Assembly (NCBI GenBank): GCA_017464025.1
Contig: JAFUEI010000028.1
Location: 1-50,370, forward strand
Length of the DNA: 50,370 nt
Reading direction: 5' to 3'
From: Paludibacteraceae bacterium
GTDB lineage: Bacteria; Bacteroidota; Bacteroidia; Bacteroidales; Paludibacteraceae
The notes below the pieces were generated by a model. The model searched no databases. It had not been told where the DNA came from and worked only from the letters and a program-made list of their open reading frames with translations. Position 1 is the first letter of the stretch. Each line of letters begins with the position of its first letter. A program made the position numbers and the translations under genes. Shown in pieces: positions 34,590-44,800 of the stretch.

Positions 34590-34664
34590 CGAGCACAAAC
34601 CATAGTGCTCCAAGCAGCAACCCGCTTATTCCGTCAATCCATACACCCTATAATTATCTCCGCC

Positions 34665-35339
34665 ATGACTATTCCCTACCAACCCGCTCTGCAGCAGCTT
34701 CCCATCGAGCAGGTGAACGCCCTGCTTGATGACAAAGGCTGCCGCCTCGGCCTTGACTGCGTCAACTGGAAAGAACAGTACCCCTACAAGCCGCTCACCG
34801 CCGTATATTTAGCCCGTACCGACGAAATGCTGTTCGTAAAATGGCACGTGAACGGCATCATGCTGAAAGGAGTCTATACCAACGACATGGATCCCGTTCA
34901 CCGAGACAGCTGCGTGGAATTCTTCTGCCTGTTAGCCGACGGGCGTCACTACACCAATCTGGAGTTCAACTGCATCGGCACCTGCTCGGCTTCGCGCCGC
35001 CTCAACCGCACCGAAGACGTGGTGCCGCTCACAGCTGACGAGTTGGAAAGCATTGTGCGCTATTCTTCGTTAGGCAGCCGTCCCTTCTGCGAGATTGACG
35101 GACAATTCGTATGGGACCTCTGCGTAGGCATCCCACTCCGTCTGCTTGACCTTGACAAGCATCATCTGCCCCAGTCTATCCGCTGCAACTTCTACAAGTG
35201 TGCAGACGACACTCTCTACCCCCACTTTGTCTCATGGGCACCAATCCATACGGCCACACCCGATTTCCACCGGCCGGAATACTTTGCCGATTTAGAGATA
35301 GAGCAGAATGCAGCCACGGAGGGAACTGAAAATTGGTAA
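34665..35339 (+). CDS. Carbohydrate-binding family 9-like protein
   Basis: A 224-residue protein from the ATG at 34665 (MTIPYQPALQQLPIEQV); an in-frame ATG at 34587 lies inside the promoter. The fold pattern (YPYKPLTAVYLARTDEML, VHRDSCVEFFCLL, YTNLEFNCIGTCSAS, CNFYKCADDTLYPHFVSW and a terminal FHRPEYFADL) matches the family 9-like carbohydrate-binding proteins of Bacteroides. There is no signal peptide, which argues against a secreted lectin; function is unknown. It ends at a strong terminator. Confidence 0.88.
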   Translation: MTIPYQPALQQLPIEQVNALLDDKGCRLGLDCVNWKEQYPYKPLTAVYLARTDEMLFVKWHVNGIMLKGVYTNDMDPVHRDSCVEFFCLLADGRHYTNLEFNCIGTCSASRRLNRTEDVVPLTADELESIVRYSSLGSRPFCEIDGQFVWDLCVGIPLRLLDLDKHHLPQSIRCNFYKCADDTLYPHFVSWAPIHTATPDFHRPEYFADLEIEQNAATEGTENW

Positions 35340-35456
35340 ACTCCGGTAAAATTCTTCACAGGGGCTTCCCATTACCATCACCCAGGCTTCTCCTTACGGG
35401 CAAACAAGCTAACGGCCAGAAAATGAACGAGTAGCATCTTTACCACTACATACCAA

Positions 35457-35494
35457 AAGCACCGCACTGATAATCAGTGCGGTGCTTGTTTTTA
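35457..35494 (+). terminator. Terminator between CBM9-like and M16 genes
   Basis: Perfect 14-bp stem AAGCACCGCACTGA (35457-35470) / TCAGTGCGGTGCTT (35474-35487), loop TAA, then GTTTTTAGG. The left flank is A-rich, so it can work for the leftward M16 gene too. Confidence 0.88.
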
Positions 35495-35541
35495 GGAAGT
35501 TGTCTGACGGCTGTTGCCGAATACCGTCAGTGTATGGCCAA

Positions 35542-38442
35542 TCAGAACAAATCCAACGGAGCAAAGAGGCGGTTCTTCGACAACTTGGTTATCTTGCCGT
35601 GGTTGGCCTGAATCTGCTTGAGGTTGATCTGCTTGGGGTCGCCCATAATGACGATGGTGACAGGCCGTCCCTGCACATGTGCCTTATAGAAGTCGGCAAT
35701 CTGCCCGAACGTCAGGTTGTCGATAGCCGGCATATTGACCTTTGCAGGGTCGTCGGTATAGCCCATACGCTGCCAGTACGCATAGGTCTGCGCCTTGCCG
35801 CGCATGGAGGGCTTTGCCGTGAGGGAAGTCTGCTTGAGATAGGTCTTGATATTGTCAAGACGTTCGGGATACTCAGGCATGTTCTTCAAGAGGTCCATAT
35901 AGACATCAATGGCATCGGCGACCTTGTCGGACTGCGAGCCGACATAGCCCATGAAATAGCTCTTCTTTTCGGGAACGGGGGGCGTTGACATCATGCCGTA
36001 AGCCGTGTAGGCCATGGAGCGTTTCTCACGAATCTCGTTCATGACAAGACCGGAGAATCCGCCGGAGAAGTACTGGTTGAAGGCGTCGTAGCCCACTTCC
36101 TGTGCAATCTGATAGGGGTCGCCGTCCACGTAGAAGTAGATACGGGCCTGCTGTACGTTGCTATTAGGCAGGAAGAAGATGGTCTGTTTGTCATAGGTCT
36201 TACGCTCCTTGACAACAGGACTCTCGCTGGGACGCATACCTTCCTTGAGGGGCAGGTTGCCACTCAGCGTTGTCTTGACCTCGTTGATGTCGCGTGCGCC
36301 GCAGTAGAAGATATCCAGCGCATACTCCGTTGCTTTCTGGAACTCGCCATGCAGCTGCGGGATACCCAGACCGATAACGTCCATGATGGGCACTACATCG
36401 AGATAAGAGGACTTGTCGCCATAGAGCGCATAGGCCAAGAGAGCGCTTGACTGGGCTTCGTCACGCTTTGGCATAATCATACGCGAACGGAACTCCGAAC
36501 CCTTGATAGCATCCAGCTGCTTCTGGTCGAGCTTAGGCATAAGCATCTGCCGCTGCACGAGCTGGCATATCTCGGCAAGGTGCTCTTCGTTGCCCTGTAT
36601 GTTGGCTACGAAATAGCTTCCGCTGACGCTGTAGGCACATGCACCTCCCAGTTCGGCCAACTGACGGCGGAACTCCTGCGACTCGGTGTTGGGCATGATG
36701 CCGGCATAGTTCATAAGGCCGACGGCATAGCCCAGCAAGGGCATCTTCTCCGTACCGATACCATAGCGGAGGGTGAGCGTGAAGATATGGTTCTTGTCGT
36801 TCTTGGTGTACCAGAGATTGATATTGTCGTCCATCGCCAACTTTTGCACATCGCCGAAGTTATTGTAGGTTTCCTCCAGCTGTCCGGAAGGCAGAGCCTT
36901 GAAGCGTTTGGCATATTCGGTTTCCCCCTTGGGCGAGTCGAGCGGCTTGATTTGCGGCTTGGCCAGCTTGTGTTTCTTGGGGTCACCCTCGTCAAGCTGG
37001 AAGGTCACGTGGTCGGCATCGAAATAGGTCTTGGCCACACGGGCGATGTCTTCCTTGGTGAAAGCGAGCACCTGCTCCTTCATGCTGAAGAGGTCTTCCA
37101 GCGGTGTGTTGTAGATGAAGCTGTTCACCAGTTGCGCCATGATAGCGCCCGTGGACTCCATCATCATGTCGATCTGCTGGGAGTATTCTTCTTTGACCGA
37201 CTGAATGAGCCAATCGTCAATCTGCCCGTCCTTGAGTTTGTCAATCTCTTTCTGGAGCATGGTCTCGGTGGCTTTGTTGGACTCGTACATCTGCTGATTG
37301 ACGTCATAGTAAGGAATGGCTGCCACCATCACAGTACCGAGGTCGCGACGCGAATCGAGATAAGCATAGGCCGAACTGATGTTGTTGTCGAGCACCAACT
37401 TGTCGAACAGACCGGTGGACATACCATTGTTCAGCAGCGAGATAACGAACTCCAGCAGAAGCTGGTCCTTGTCGCCTTCCTTCACCCCCTTGTAGGCCCA
37501 CATGACCTGGGGATAGTATCCTATCTTGGCCGAATACTTCTTGTTGCCGCTGTAGGAGGGCTGCGGCCATACGGTGCGCTCGGGCAGCGGTTTGCGCTCG
37601 AGACGTCCGAAAGCCTTCTCAATCATGGGCTTTGTCTGCTCCGCATCGAAGTTTCCGACAAGGATAAGCGCCATATTGTTGGGGACATACCATGTATTGT
37701 AGAAATCGATGATTTTGCTCAGACGGGGATTCTTCAGATGCTCGGGGAAGCCGATGACACTGCGCTCGTAGGGATGGCCCTTGTAGAGGTTCTCGAAGAT
37801 GAAATCCTGCTGATGGCGCTGGATGCGGTCCTGATTCATGTTGTACTCCTCAAACACGTTCTCCAGCTCAGCCTGGAAGGAACGGAAGACGGGGTTGATA
37901 AGCCGGTCGGCATAGATGGTGAGCCACTTCTCCATCTGGTAGCCGGGGAAAGAGTTGTGGTAGCAGGTCTGGTCGTAGCTGGTATAGGCGTTGAGGCCTT
38001 CACCGCCGATGCCCTCAATCAGGTTGGAGAAGTCGTCGGTAGCCGTATATTTGGCCGCCTCGATGCTCTTCTCGTTGATTTTTTGGGTCAGTTCCTCGCG
38101 TACCTTGGGGTCGGTAGAATCAGAGAACTCGTCGTAGAGACGGATTATCTCTTCATAGAGGGGTTTCTCTTTCTCCCAGTCGAGGGCTCCTATCTCCTGC
38201 GTGCCCTTGAAGAGCATGTGCTCCAGATAGTGTGCCAAACCGGTGTACTCAAGCGGCTCGTCCAGCGAACCTGCCCGCACGGCCACGTAACCCGTTACGT
38301 CAGGCTGCTCTTTGTCTTCCCAGAGGATGACCGTCAGACCATTGTCGAGTTGATAGGTGGTGAGGTTCTTCGGCAGCCCTGCCGCCAAAGCCATTGTCAC
38401 GCCTGTCAGCAGGGTGAACAAGATGTTGAATAGTCGTTTCAT
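35542..38442 (-). CDS. Exported M16 family zinc peptidase
   Basis: 966 residues, signal peptide MKRLFNILFTLLTGVTMALA. The inverted zinc motif HYLEH (H71, E74, H75) is in the first M16 domain, and GEGLNAYTSYDQTCYH and LENVFEEYNMNQDR are the usual following blocks, the latter with the third ligand. The C-terminal half is the pairing, inactive M16 domain, as in PqqL-type proteins. It should degrade peptides in the periplasm. It lies 108 bp after tdh; I see no promoter in that gap, so it may be read from the kbl-tdh transcript. Confidence 0.94.
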   Translation of the reverse strand: MKRLFNILFTLLTGVTMALAAGLPKNLTTYQLDNGLTVILWEDKEQPDVTGYVAVRAGSLDEPLEYTGLAHYLEHMLFKGTQEIGALDWEKEKPLYEEIIRLYDEFSDSTDPKVREELTQKINEKSIEAAKYTATDDFSNLIEGIGGEGLNAYTSYDQTCYHNSFPGYQMEKWLTIYADRLINPVFRSFQAELENVFEEYNMNQDRIQRHQQDFIFENLYKGHPYERSVIGFPEHLKNPRLSKIIDFYNTWYVPNNMALILVGNFDAEQTKPMIEKAFGRLERKPLPERTVWPQPSYSGNKKYSAKIGYYPQVMWAYKGVKEGDKDQLLLEFVISLLNNGMSTGLFDKLVLDNNISSAYAYLDSRRDLGTVMVAAIPYYDVNQQMYESNKATETMLQKEIDKLKDGQIDDWLIQSVKEEYSQQIDMMMESTGAIMAQLVNSFIYNTPLEDLFSMKEQVLAFTKEDIARVAKTYFDADHVTFQLDEGDPKKHKLAKPQIKPLDSPKGETEYAKRFKALPSGQLEETYNNFGDVQKLAMDDNINLWYTKNDKNHIFTLTLRYGIGTEKMPLLGYAVGLMNYAGIMPNTESQEFRRQLAELGGACAYSVSGSYFVANIQGNEEHLAEICQLVQRQMLMPKLDQKQLDAIKGSEFRSRMIMPKRDEAQSSALLAYALYGDKSSYLDVVPIMDVIGLGIPQLHGEFQKATEYALDIFYCGARDINEVKTTLSGNLPLKEGMRPSESPVVKERKTYDKQTIFFLPNSNVQQARIYFYVDGDPYQIAQEVGYDAFNQYFSGGFSGLVMNEIREKRSMAYTAYGMMSTPPVPEKKSYFMGYVGSQSDKVADAIDVYMDLLKNMPEYPERLDNIKTYLKQTSLTAKPSMRGKAQTYAYWQRMGYTDDPAKVNMPAIDNLTFGQIADFYKAHVQGRPVTIVIMGDPKQINLKQIQANHGKITKLSKNRLFAPLDLF

Positions 38443-38550
38443 TATTGTATTTTTTTGTTAGTTGCTTGTCAGACTGCAGGATTAGTCCGGTGCAGCAGGC
38501 ATCGGTATTGTCTTCAGAACGGGTAAGACAATAACCATGCCAGAGACGGC

Positions 38551-39573
38551 TTACCACTCCAGCAGCACTTTGCCGCATTGTCCACTTACCATCACGTCGA
38601 AGCCCTTCTGGAAGTCGTCGAAGTGGAAGCGGTGGGTGATGACGGGACTGAGGTCGAGCCCTCCCAGCAGCATCTGCTCCATCTGATACCATGTCTCCCA
38701 CATCCGGCGGCCGGTGATACCCTTGATGGTAAGAGCATTGAAGATGACATCGGACCAATTGACCATCGTGTCGCTCGGCAGGATACCCAGTTGGGCGATA
38801 TTGCCGCCCCGATACATGTGCTGTATCATATCGTTGAAAGCCGAGGGGGCACCGGACATCTCAAGCCCTACGTCGAAACCGCGAATGCCGAGCTGCGCCA
38901 TAGCGCCCTGCACGGTCTCCCCCTTGGAGCCGTCAACCGTAAGTGTGGCTCCCATCTTCCGGGCTATATCCAGACGAAGCGGGTTGAGATCGGTGACGAC
39001 GATATTCTTCGCGCCGGCGAAGCGGCAGATACCGGCAGCCATGGTGCCGATAAGTCCGGCTCCCGTAATGAGCACGTCCTCGCCGAGAAGCGGGAAGGCC
39101 AAGGCCGTGTGGGTAGCATTACCGAAGGGATCCATGATAGCTGCAAAGTCGTCGGGTATGGCATCTTTCAGCTTCACGATGTTGCTCTCTGGAATGCTTA
39201 CGTATTCTGCAAAAGCGCCGTCACGCGTGATGCCGACCGACAAGGTGTTCTCGCAGACATGACCATAGCCACGACGGCAGTTGCGGCAATGGCCGCAGAT
39301 GATATGCCCTTCGGCCGTGACGCGCTCGCCCACCTTTATGTTGCGCACGCCGGGCCCTACTTCCACTACTGTACCGACAAACTCATGGCCCTGAATGAAG
39401 GGCGGATTCACATGGGTCTGGCTCCACTGGTCCCACTTGTACATGTGGAGGTCCGTACCGCAAATGGCGGCCTTCTTCACCTTTATGAGGACATCGTTGA
39501 GTCCCACTTGAGGCATCGGCATCTCTTCCATCCAGATGCCGGGTTCGCGATATTTCTTTACTAACGCTTTCAT
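38551..39573 (-). CDS. tdh: L-threonine 3-dehydrogenase
   Basis: A 340-residue zinc-dependent medium-chain dehydrogenase that oxidises L-threonine to 2-amino-3-ketobutyrate with NAD. Catalytic zinc ligands are C38, H63 and E64 (ICGTDLHMYKWDQW; GHEFVGTV), and structural zinc cysteines are in GHCRNCRRGYGHVC (C93, C96, C99, C107 as I count). The Rossmann loop is TGAGLIGTMAAG. CGTDLHMYKWDQW is diagnostic for Tdh among MDR enzymes. It starts one base after the kbl stop: kbl and tdh form a two-step threonine-to-glycine pathway. Confidence 0.96.
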   Translation of the reverse strand: MKALVKKYREPGIWMEEMPMPQVGLNDVLIKVKKAAICGTDLHMYKWDQWSQTHVNPPFIQGHEFVGTVVEVGPGVRNIKVGERVTAEGHIICGHCRNCRRGYGHVCENTLSVGITRDGAFAEYVSIPESNIVKLKDAIPDDFAAIMDPFGNATHTALAFPLLGEDVLITGAGLIGTMAAGICRFAGAKNIVVTDLNPLRLDIARKMGATLTVDGSKGETVQGAMAQLGIRGFDVGLEMSGAPSAFNDMIQHMYRGGNIAQLGILPSDTMVNWSDVIFNALTIKGITGRRMWETWYQMEQMLLGGLDLSPVITHRFHFDDFQKGFDVMVSGQCGKVLLEW

Positions 39574-39574
39574 C

Positions 39575-40774
39575 TTACTTCAGGACATTGAGTTTCTTAC
39601 CTACTTTCACGAAGGCAGCCACCCCCTTGTCAAGCTGCTCGCGGGTATGGGCGGCACTTACCTGCACGCGGATGCGAGCCTGTCCCTGCGGCACGACGGG
39701 ATAGTAGAAGCCCGTGACGTAGATACCTTCTTCCTGCAGCGCGGCAGCGAACTCCTGACTCAGACGAGCATCGTAGAGCATCACGGCACAGATGGCCGAC
39801 TGGGTAGGCTTGATATCGAAACCGGCGGCCTTCATCTTGGTGACGAAATAACCGGTGTTTTCGTGCAGACGGTCCTGCAACGTATTGTCGCGTGTGAGCA
39901 GTTCGAACGTCTTGATACCGGCAGCGGCTATCATAGGCGGAATGGAGTTGCTGAAGAGGTACGGACGCGAGCGCTGGCGCAGCATATCGATGATTTCTTT
40001 GCGACCGGTGGTGAAACCTCCCACCGAACCGCCGAAGGCCTTGCCGAGCGTACCGGTGATGACCTCAATCTGTCCGCGCAGATTGTAGAGCTCGGTCACG
40101 CCGTGACCCGTCTTGCCCACGACACCGGCGGAATGGCTCTCGTCAACCATCACCAGAGCGTTATATTTCTTAGCCAGTTCGTAGATTTTGTCCAGCGGAC
40201 ATACGTTGCCGTCCATGGAGAACACACCATCGGTAGCAATGATACGGAAGCGCTGTGCCTGCGCCTTCTTGAGTTGCTCCTCCAGATCGGCCACATCGCC
40301 GTTCTTATAGCGATAGCGCACCGCTTTGCACAGACGCACGCCATCGATGATGCTGGCATGGTTGAGCGCATCGGAGATGATGGCATCTTCGTCGGTGAGC
40401 AGCGGTTCGAAAAGGCCGCCGTTGGCATCGAAGCATGCGGCATAGAGAATCGTATCTTCCGTACCGAAGAAATCGCTAATGGCTTTCTCCAGTTGTTTGT
40501 GCGTATCCTGCGTACCGCAGATGAAGCGTACGGATGCCATACCGTAGCCCCGGCTGTCCATACGCTGCTTTGCGGCCTCAATAAGTTCGGGATTGTCGGC
40601 CAGCCCCAGGTAGTTGTTCGCGCAGAAGTTGATGACTTCTTTCTCGCCTTCAGCGGCTGCGACCCGAATACCGCTTGACTGGGGGGTAACGATGATGCGT
40701 TCGTTCTTATAAAGTCCCGCATCTTTGATTCCCTGCAGCTCCTGCTGCAGATGTTTTTGGAAATCAGTGTACAT
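39575..40774 (-). CDS. kbl: Glycine C-acetyltransferase (2-amino-3-ketobutyrate CoA ligase)
   Basis: A 399-residue PLP enzyme that cleaves 2-amino-3-ketobutyrate with CoA to glycine and acetyl-CoA. The PLP lysine is K245 in GTLGKAFGGSVGG, with VMVDESHSAGVVGKTG and CANNYLGLADNPEL as the other typical blocks. The length equals that of E. coli Kbl. A consensus promoter lies about 80 bp upstream. One base separates it from tdh. Confidence 0.97.
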   Translation of the reverse strand: MYTDFQKHLQQELQGIKDAGLYKNERIIVTPQSSGIRVAAAEGEKEVINFCANNYLGLADNPELIEAAKQRMDSRGYGMASVRFICGTQDTHKQLEKAISDFFGTEDTILYAACFDANGGLFEPLLTDEDAIISDALNHASIIDGVRLCKAVRYRYKNGDVADLEEQLKKAQAQRFRIIATDGVFSMDGNVCPLDKIYELAKKYNALVMVDESHSAGVVGKTGHGVTELYNLRGQIEVITGTLGKAFGGSVGGFTTGRKEIIDMLRQRSRPYLFSNSIPPMIAAAGIKTFELLTRDNTLQDRLHENTGYFVTKMKAAGFDIKPTQSAICAVMLYDARLSQEFAAALQEEGIYVTGFYYPVVPQGQARIRVQVSAAHTREQLDKGVAAFVKVGKKLNVLK

Positions 40775-40854
40775 AGTGTATTGTATTTAAGGGTTTGTTG
40801 TGTCTTTCGCCGGTGAGCGGCACGGTATGAAAAGCCTAATTTGCTTTGTACCCG

Positions 40855-40885
40855 CAAAATTACAACAAATCTGCGAAACCGCAAA
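40855..40885 (-). promoter_or_regulatory. Promoter for kbl-tdh
   Basis: TTTG (40882-40885), 19 nt, TAATTTTG (40855-40862) on the minus strand, an exact match. The predicted leader is about 74 nt. Confidence 0.82.
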
Positions 40886-40906
40886 GAGGGGGCCGAAAAA
40901 AGCAAG

Positions 40907-40941
40907 GACAAAAAAAAGCAGAGACGGAAGGCCGTCTCTGC
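40907..40941 (-). terminator. Intrinsic terminator after the SIMPL gene
   Basis: 10-bp stem GCAGAGACGG (40918-40927) / CCGTCTCTGC (40932-40941) with a 4-nt loop. On the minus strand it is followed by seven consecutive T. Confidence 0.9.
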
Positions 40942-40987
40942 AACGAACAACTCCCAACGGAGCGACAGGCGCTACGCCGCGGGGAGA

Positions 40988-41719
40988 TTATTTGAGTTTG
41001 TACTCCATGCGCACGGTGATACGGGCTTTCTTCTCCTTAGAGTAGGTATTGAAGGTGCCGCCGTAGCTGTACTCCTCCTCACCTGTGGCCGAAGTAATCT
41101 GGAAGACACCAAGACGGGCACTGCTGGCCTTGCCAAGGCGGGCACCGGCATTCTCAACGATATTCTCGGCACGCAGGCGTGCGTCCTTGGAAGCCTTCTC
41201 GATGAGTTCCAGCTTCAGGTCGTCCAGCTTGGTGTAATAATACTCCGGCATATCGGAATCGATGTCGATATTCTGCGAGACGAGGGCGGAAATCTCACGC
41301 GAAATGCGCTCCACCTTCTCTACATTGTAGCTGGTGATGGTGAAGGTCTGGTTGCAGCTATAGCCTACAAAACGCGAGCCCATGTAGTTGCCGTTGTCGG
41401 AATAGACCGACGTGAAATTCTTGTTGGTGTTGATAAAGGAGAAAGTGACCTCATCGTCGCTGACCCCGTTTTCTTTGAGATAGCGTGCTACGGTCTGCTG
41501 GTTCTTCTCCATCTGACGGAAAGCAGTCAGTTTGTCGTAGTTCTCCACCGAGATCCGTCCGGTCCAGACAATCATGTCGGAGGTAAAGGTAGTTTCGCCC
41601 AAGCCGGTAACGGCAATGGTGTCCTTGGAACGGCCATAATAGGTAATGGCAAAAGAGAGAATGATAACGCTGATAACGACCGAGCAGCCGATAATCAGAT
41701 ACTTCCAGATTTCTTTCAT
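40988..41719 (-). CDS. SIMPL-domain (DUF541) protein
   Basis: 243 residues. One N-terminal transmembrane helix (about 5-28, YLIIGCSVVISVIILSFAI) anchors a periplasmic SIMPL domain: GRSKDTIAVTGLGETTF, NQQTVARYLKENGVSDDEV and DARLRAENIVENAGARLGK are standard blocks. The family is oligomeric and of unknown function, with stress-related roles proposed in some bacteria. A promoter lies upstream at 41753-41760 and a strong terminator follows, so it is monocistronic. Confidence 0.92.
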   Translation of the reverse strand: MKEIWKYLIIGCSVVISVIILSFAITYYGRSKDTIAVTGLGETTFTSDMIVWTGRISVENYDKLTAFRQMEKNQQTVARYLKENGVSDDEVTFSFINTNKNFTSVYSDNGNYMGSRFVGYSCNQTFTITSYNVEKVERISREISALVSQNIDIDSDMPEYYYTKLDDLKLELIEKASKDARLRAENIVENAGARLGKASSARLGVFQITSATGEEEYSYGGTFNTYSKEKKARITVRMEYKLK

Positions 41720-41752
41720 GACTGTGAATATTTTTAAGGATTATTGATGCTG

Positions 41753-41760
41753 CAAAGGTA
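41753..41760 (-). promoter_or_regulatory. -7 box for the SIMPL gene
   Basis: TACCTTTG on the minus strand, about 34 nt before the ATG. No TTTG at the usual upstream distance is seen. Confidence 0.55.
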
Positions 41761-41789
41761 CAACATATAATTGGAAATGAAAAATGAAA

Positions 41790-41870
41790 AAGGAAAAATT
41801 AAAAAGGAAGAGTGAAGGACAACGCCTGTTCTTCACTCTTCACTATTCACTATTCGCTATTCGCTCTCCC
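41790..41870 (-). terminator. Terminator and heptamer repeats after the giant gene
   Basis: Perfect 11-bp stem GAAGAGTGAAG (41807-41817) / CTTCACTCTTC (41831-41841). On the minus strand it is followed by CCTTTTTAATTTTTCC. Right beside it, 41835-41862 holds four tandem heptamers, ACTCTTC, ACTATTC, ACTATTC and GCTATTC. It lies between the giant gene stop and the SIMPL promoter. Confidence 0.75.
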
Positions 41871-41875
41871 TGAGA

Positions 41876-44800
41876 TTATCTTACAATCATCAGTTTGCCG
41901 GAAGCGATGCGGCGGTTGCGGTTCTCGAAGAACGCATAGTAATAAACCACCTTCTCGAGCTCCAGCGTGAGTATGACACCTTCGGCAGAGGAGTCAACAT
42001 CGTAGAGGACATCGGTTTCGCTATAGTCGGAAACCACCTTGGCCGCATTGGGGTCGCAGAGGGGCACGTCCTCGAAGAGGATGACAGAGCCGTTGGGGTC
42101 GTAGAAGGCAATCTGCACATTGCGGCGGATGGAATAGGCAACAAACTGATTCGTTCCCGGAATCTGCTTGAGCAGAACCGACTTCTCGGAGACAGTGGCT
42201 GAATAGTCGATGTCGGCATAGTGGAACCAGATGGCGTAGATGCGCTCAGAGCCGTCTTCAGCCTGTACATGCACGTAGGTAGTGTCGCCGATGGAGTCGC
42301 CCAACTGATAATATACCTCGGCCAGCGTATCGAGTGCAAAGCCCTCCACCATAGGCATATCCTGCCGATTGGTCATCAGGCGGTACTCGTAGAAATACGT
42401 TTCGGGGCTGAATCCGTCAATAGTGACGCCGTCCACCTGCAGGTCTGCCAGTCTGTTCTCCGGCGATGGCAGAATGACTTGCATGATGCTGTATGCACGC
42501 ACGCTGTCGGGGTTCTCGGCCGTGACAAGGATAGAGAGCGTGTAGTCGTCGAGCAGACGCACCTGCACCGTCTCATGCTCTTCACCCTTCGCATAGGTGA
42601 CAGCCGTCGTGTCCGCCAGATGCTCCGGCGAGGTGCCGAAGGGATAGGTGATACGATAGGTAAGCGTATCGGGATGGAAGCCCTCGACCAATGCTCCATG
42701 GAAGCAGAGCGAGTCAAGCCGGTTGATGGGACACAGCTCGCGGTCGAAGATGATGGCATAGGTGTTCACATTCTCGCCGTCACCCGAAGTGACGATAACG
42801 TTGGCCGAAAGCGGTGAGGTCTTCTCCAAGCGGATATCCTGCTGCTCGTCGAGTGTAAGCCAGGTGATATCAGGCATGGTGGTGAAAGTCCAGGGCTTGG
42901 GAAGGACATATTCGAACGAGTCCTTGCGGAAACCGTAGAGGGGTTCACCGTCCAGATAGAGCATCAGCAGGTCGGCATTGTCGGACATAATCTGACGGAA
43001 GCGGATGGTATAGTCGAAACGTGTACCGTCCTCGGCTGTGACGCTGATGACTGCCACAATGCTGTCGGTGCCGTTGGCAGCGACAAGCGTATCGACAGCC
43101 AGGGTCACCTGCTGCACCTCTTCGGCCTTCTGCCAAGTGATGAAGGGCAACGTACCGGCTCCGTAGAGCACATTGACAGTATAGTCTTCGTAGGTGGGAT
43201 CGAAGTCCGCAATATCCTGATTGGAAACGCGGAGCATCTCCAGATAGCAGTTGGACGAAAGAGCGACACTGAAGCGGATGGTATAGGTGCGCACGGCTCC
43301 GTTCTCCGCCTTTACCGTGATGAAGCTGACGCCGTCCACGCCATTGGTCTGCACCGTTACCTGCTGCGCCTCGTCGGCACGCTCGAAGGCGATATCGGGT
43401 ACAGCCGTTGTGTGAAGCGGGAGCACCACACTGTAGTCGTTCTGCGTACCGCGAAAGTCGGACAGAAGCTGACCGTCCAGCGAGATATAGAGCAGCGTGT
43501 CGCAATCGGACTTGGCGATGGTGTAGCCGAGCACATAGGTGTTACTGCTACCGTTGGCGGCGGTGACAGCGATTTCGTAGCGGCGGCTGTAGCCATCGGC
43601 CGCTGTGGTGGAGACAGAATCAACCGTCTGCCACTGGTCGGCCGGATCGTAAGCCACAACGGGGAACTGCTTGGTGCCGACAGGAAGCGTGACATCGTAA
43701 ACGAACGTATGCGGTTCGAAGCCGGTGAGTTGCTCGTTGCCCGAATAAATCATCAGCAGCGTATCAGCAGCAGAGAGCGTGATGCGGCAGTTGACAACAT
43801 AGAGATTGGTGTTGCCGTTCTCAGCCGTCACAAGGAAGGTGTACTGCCGTCCGCCCTCAATGTCGGCCGTCTGCTTCTGCACGGTCTGCCATTGGTCAGC
43901 CTGTTCGTAATCCATATCAGGTATAGTGGTCTGTCCGACAGGGAGAGCAATGTCGTAGGTAAAGCGGCGGGGCTCAAAGCCGTCGATAGAGAAGCCTGTC
44001 TCAGCGTCATAAATGGCAAGCAGCGTATCAGCGGCCGACTGCTCTATCGTGTAGGCAACCGTATAGTTGCGTATGCTGCCGTTCTCAGCCGTTACCGTGA
44101 AGCGGTAGGTTGCCTGATAGGCATCCTCATAGAGGGTGTCGGGCACGATGGCAGCGAGCTGCATACGCTCTACCTCATCGCTGAGACGGGCTTCCAGCAC
44201 GGGATATTGGCGTGTGCCGACCGACAGCGTGCGGCTGTATTCAGTCTGCAACGGCGTAAAGCCATCCAGCGGCTGACCGTCCTCATAAATCATCAGCAGC
44301 GTATCCGCTTCCGATTTGAGTACCGTGAAGCTGACGGTATAGACATTCTTAGAACCATTCTCAGCCGTAACCGTGAACTGCGTTGTCTTGCGGTAGAGGT
44401 CTTCCTCCAGCGTGGTCTGCTCCACCTCAGTACGTCCGATGGCCTCCGGATCGATTTCCGCCTCCAGCACAGGCCATGTGCGCGTACCGGCGGGAAGAGC
44501 GACAGCATAGGCAAACGTATGCGGGGCAAAAGTATCCAGCGGTTTGTCGTCAGCATAAATCATCGTCAGCGTGTCGGCAGCCGACTGGCGGATGGTGCAC
44601 GTGAGGCTATAGGTATTGATGTTGCCAGCCTCGGCCGTAACCGTAAGCAGGAACTGCTTGCTCAGACCGTCGGCCGCCTCGGCAACAGCCGTGCTGATTG
44701 TCTGCCAGTCGTCGCCAGGTTGCCCTGTAACGGAAGCGGGGAAGGAAGAGCCCACCGGCAGAACCATTTCGTAGGCAGTCTGACGGCTGTTGAACTCAGG

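Noticed and set aside
36580-38433. A 617-codon plus-strand frame opposite the M16 peptidase
   Set aside because: Shadow of a well-supported gene; low-complexity hydrophobic translation.
38506-38533. Hairpin TATTGTCT / AGACAATA downstream of tdh
   Set aside because: The loop is 12 nt and no T run follows on the minus strand, so I do not call it a terminator.
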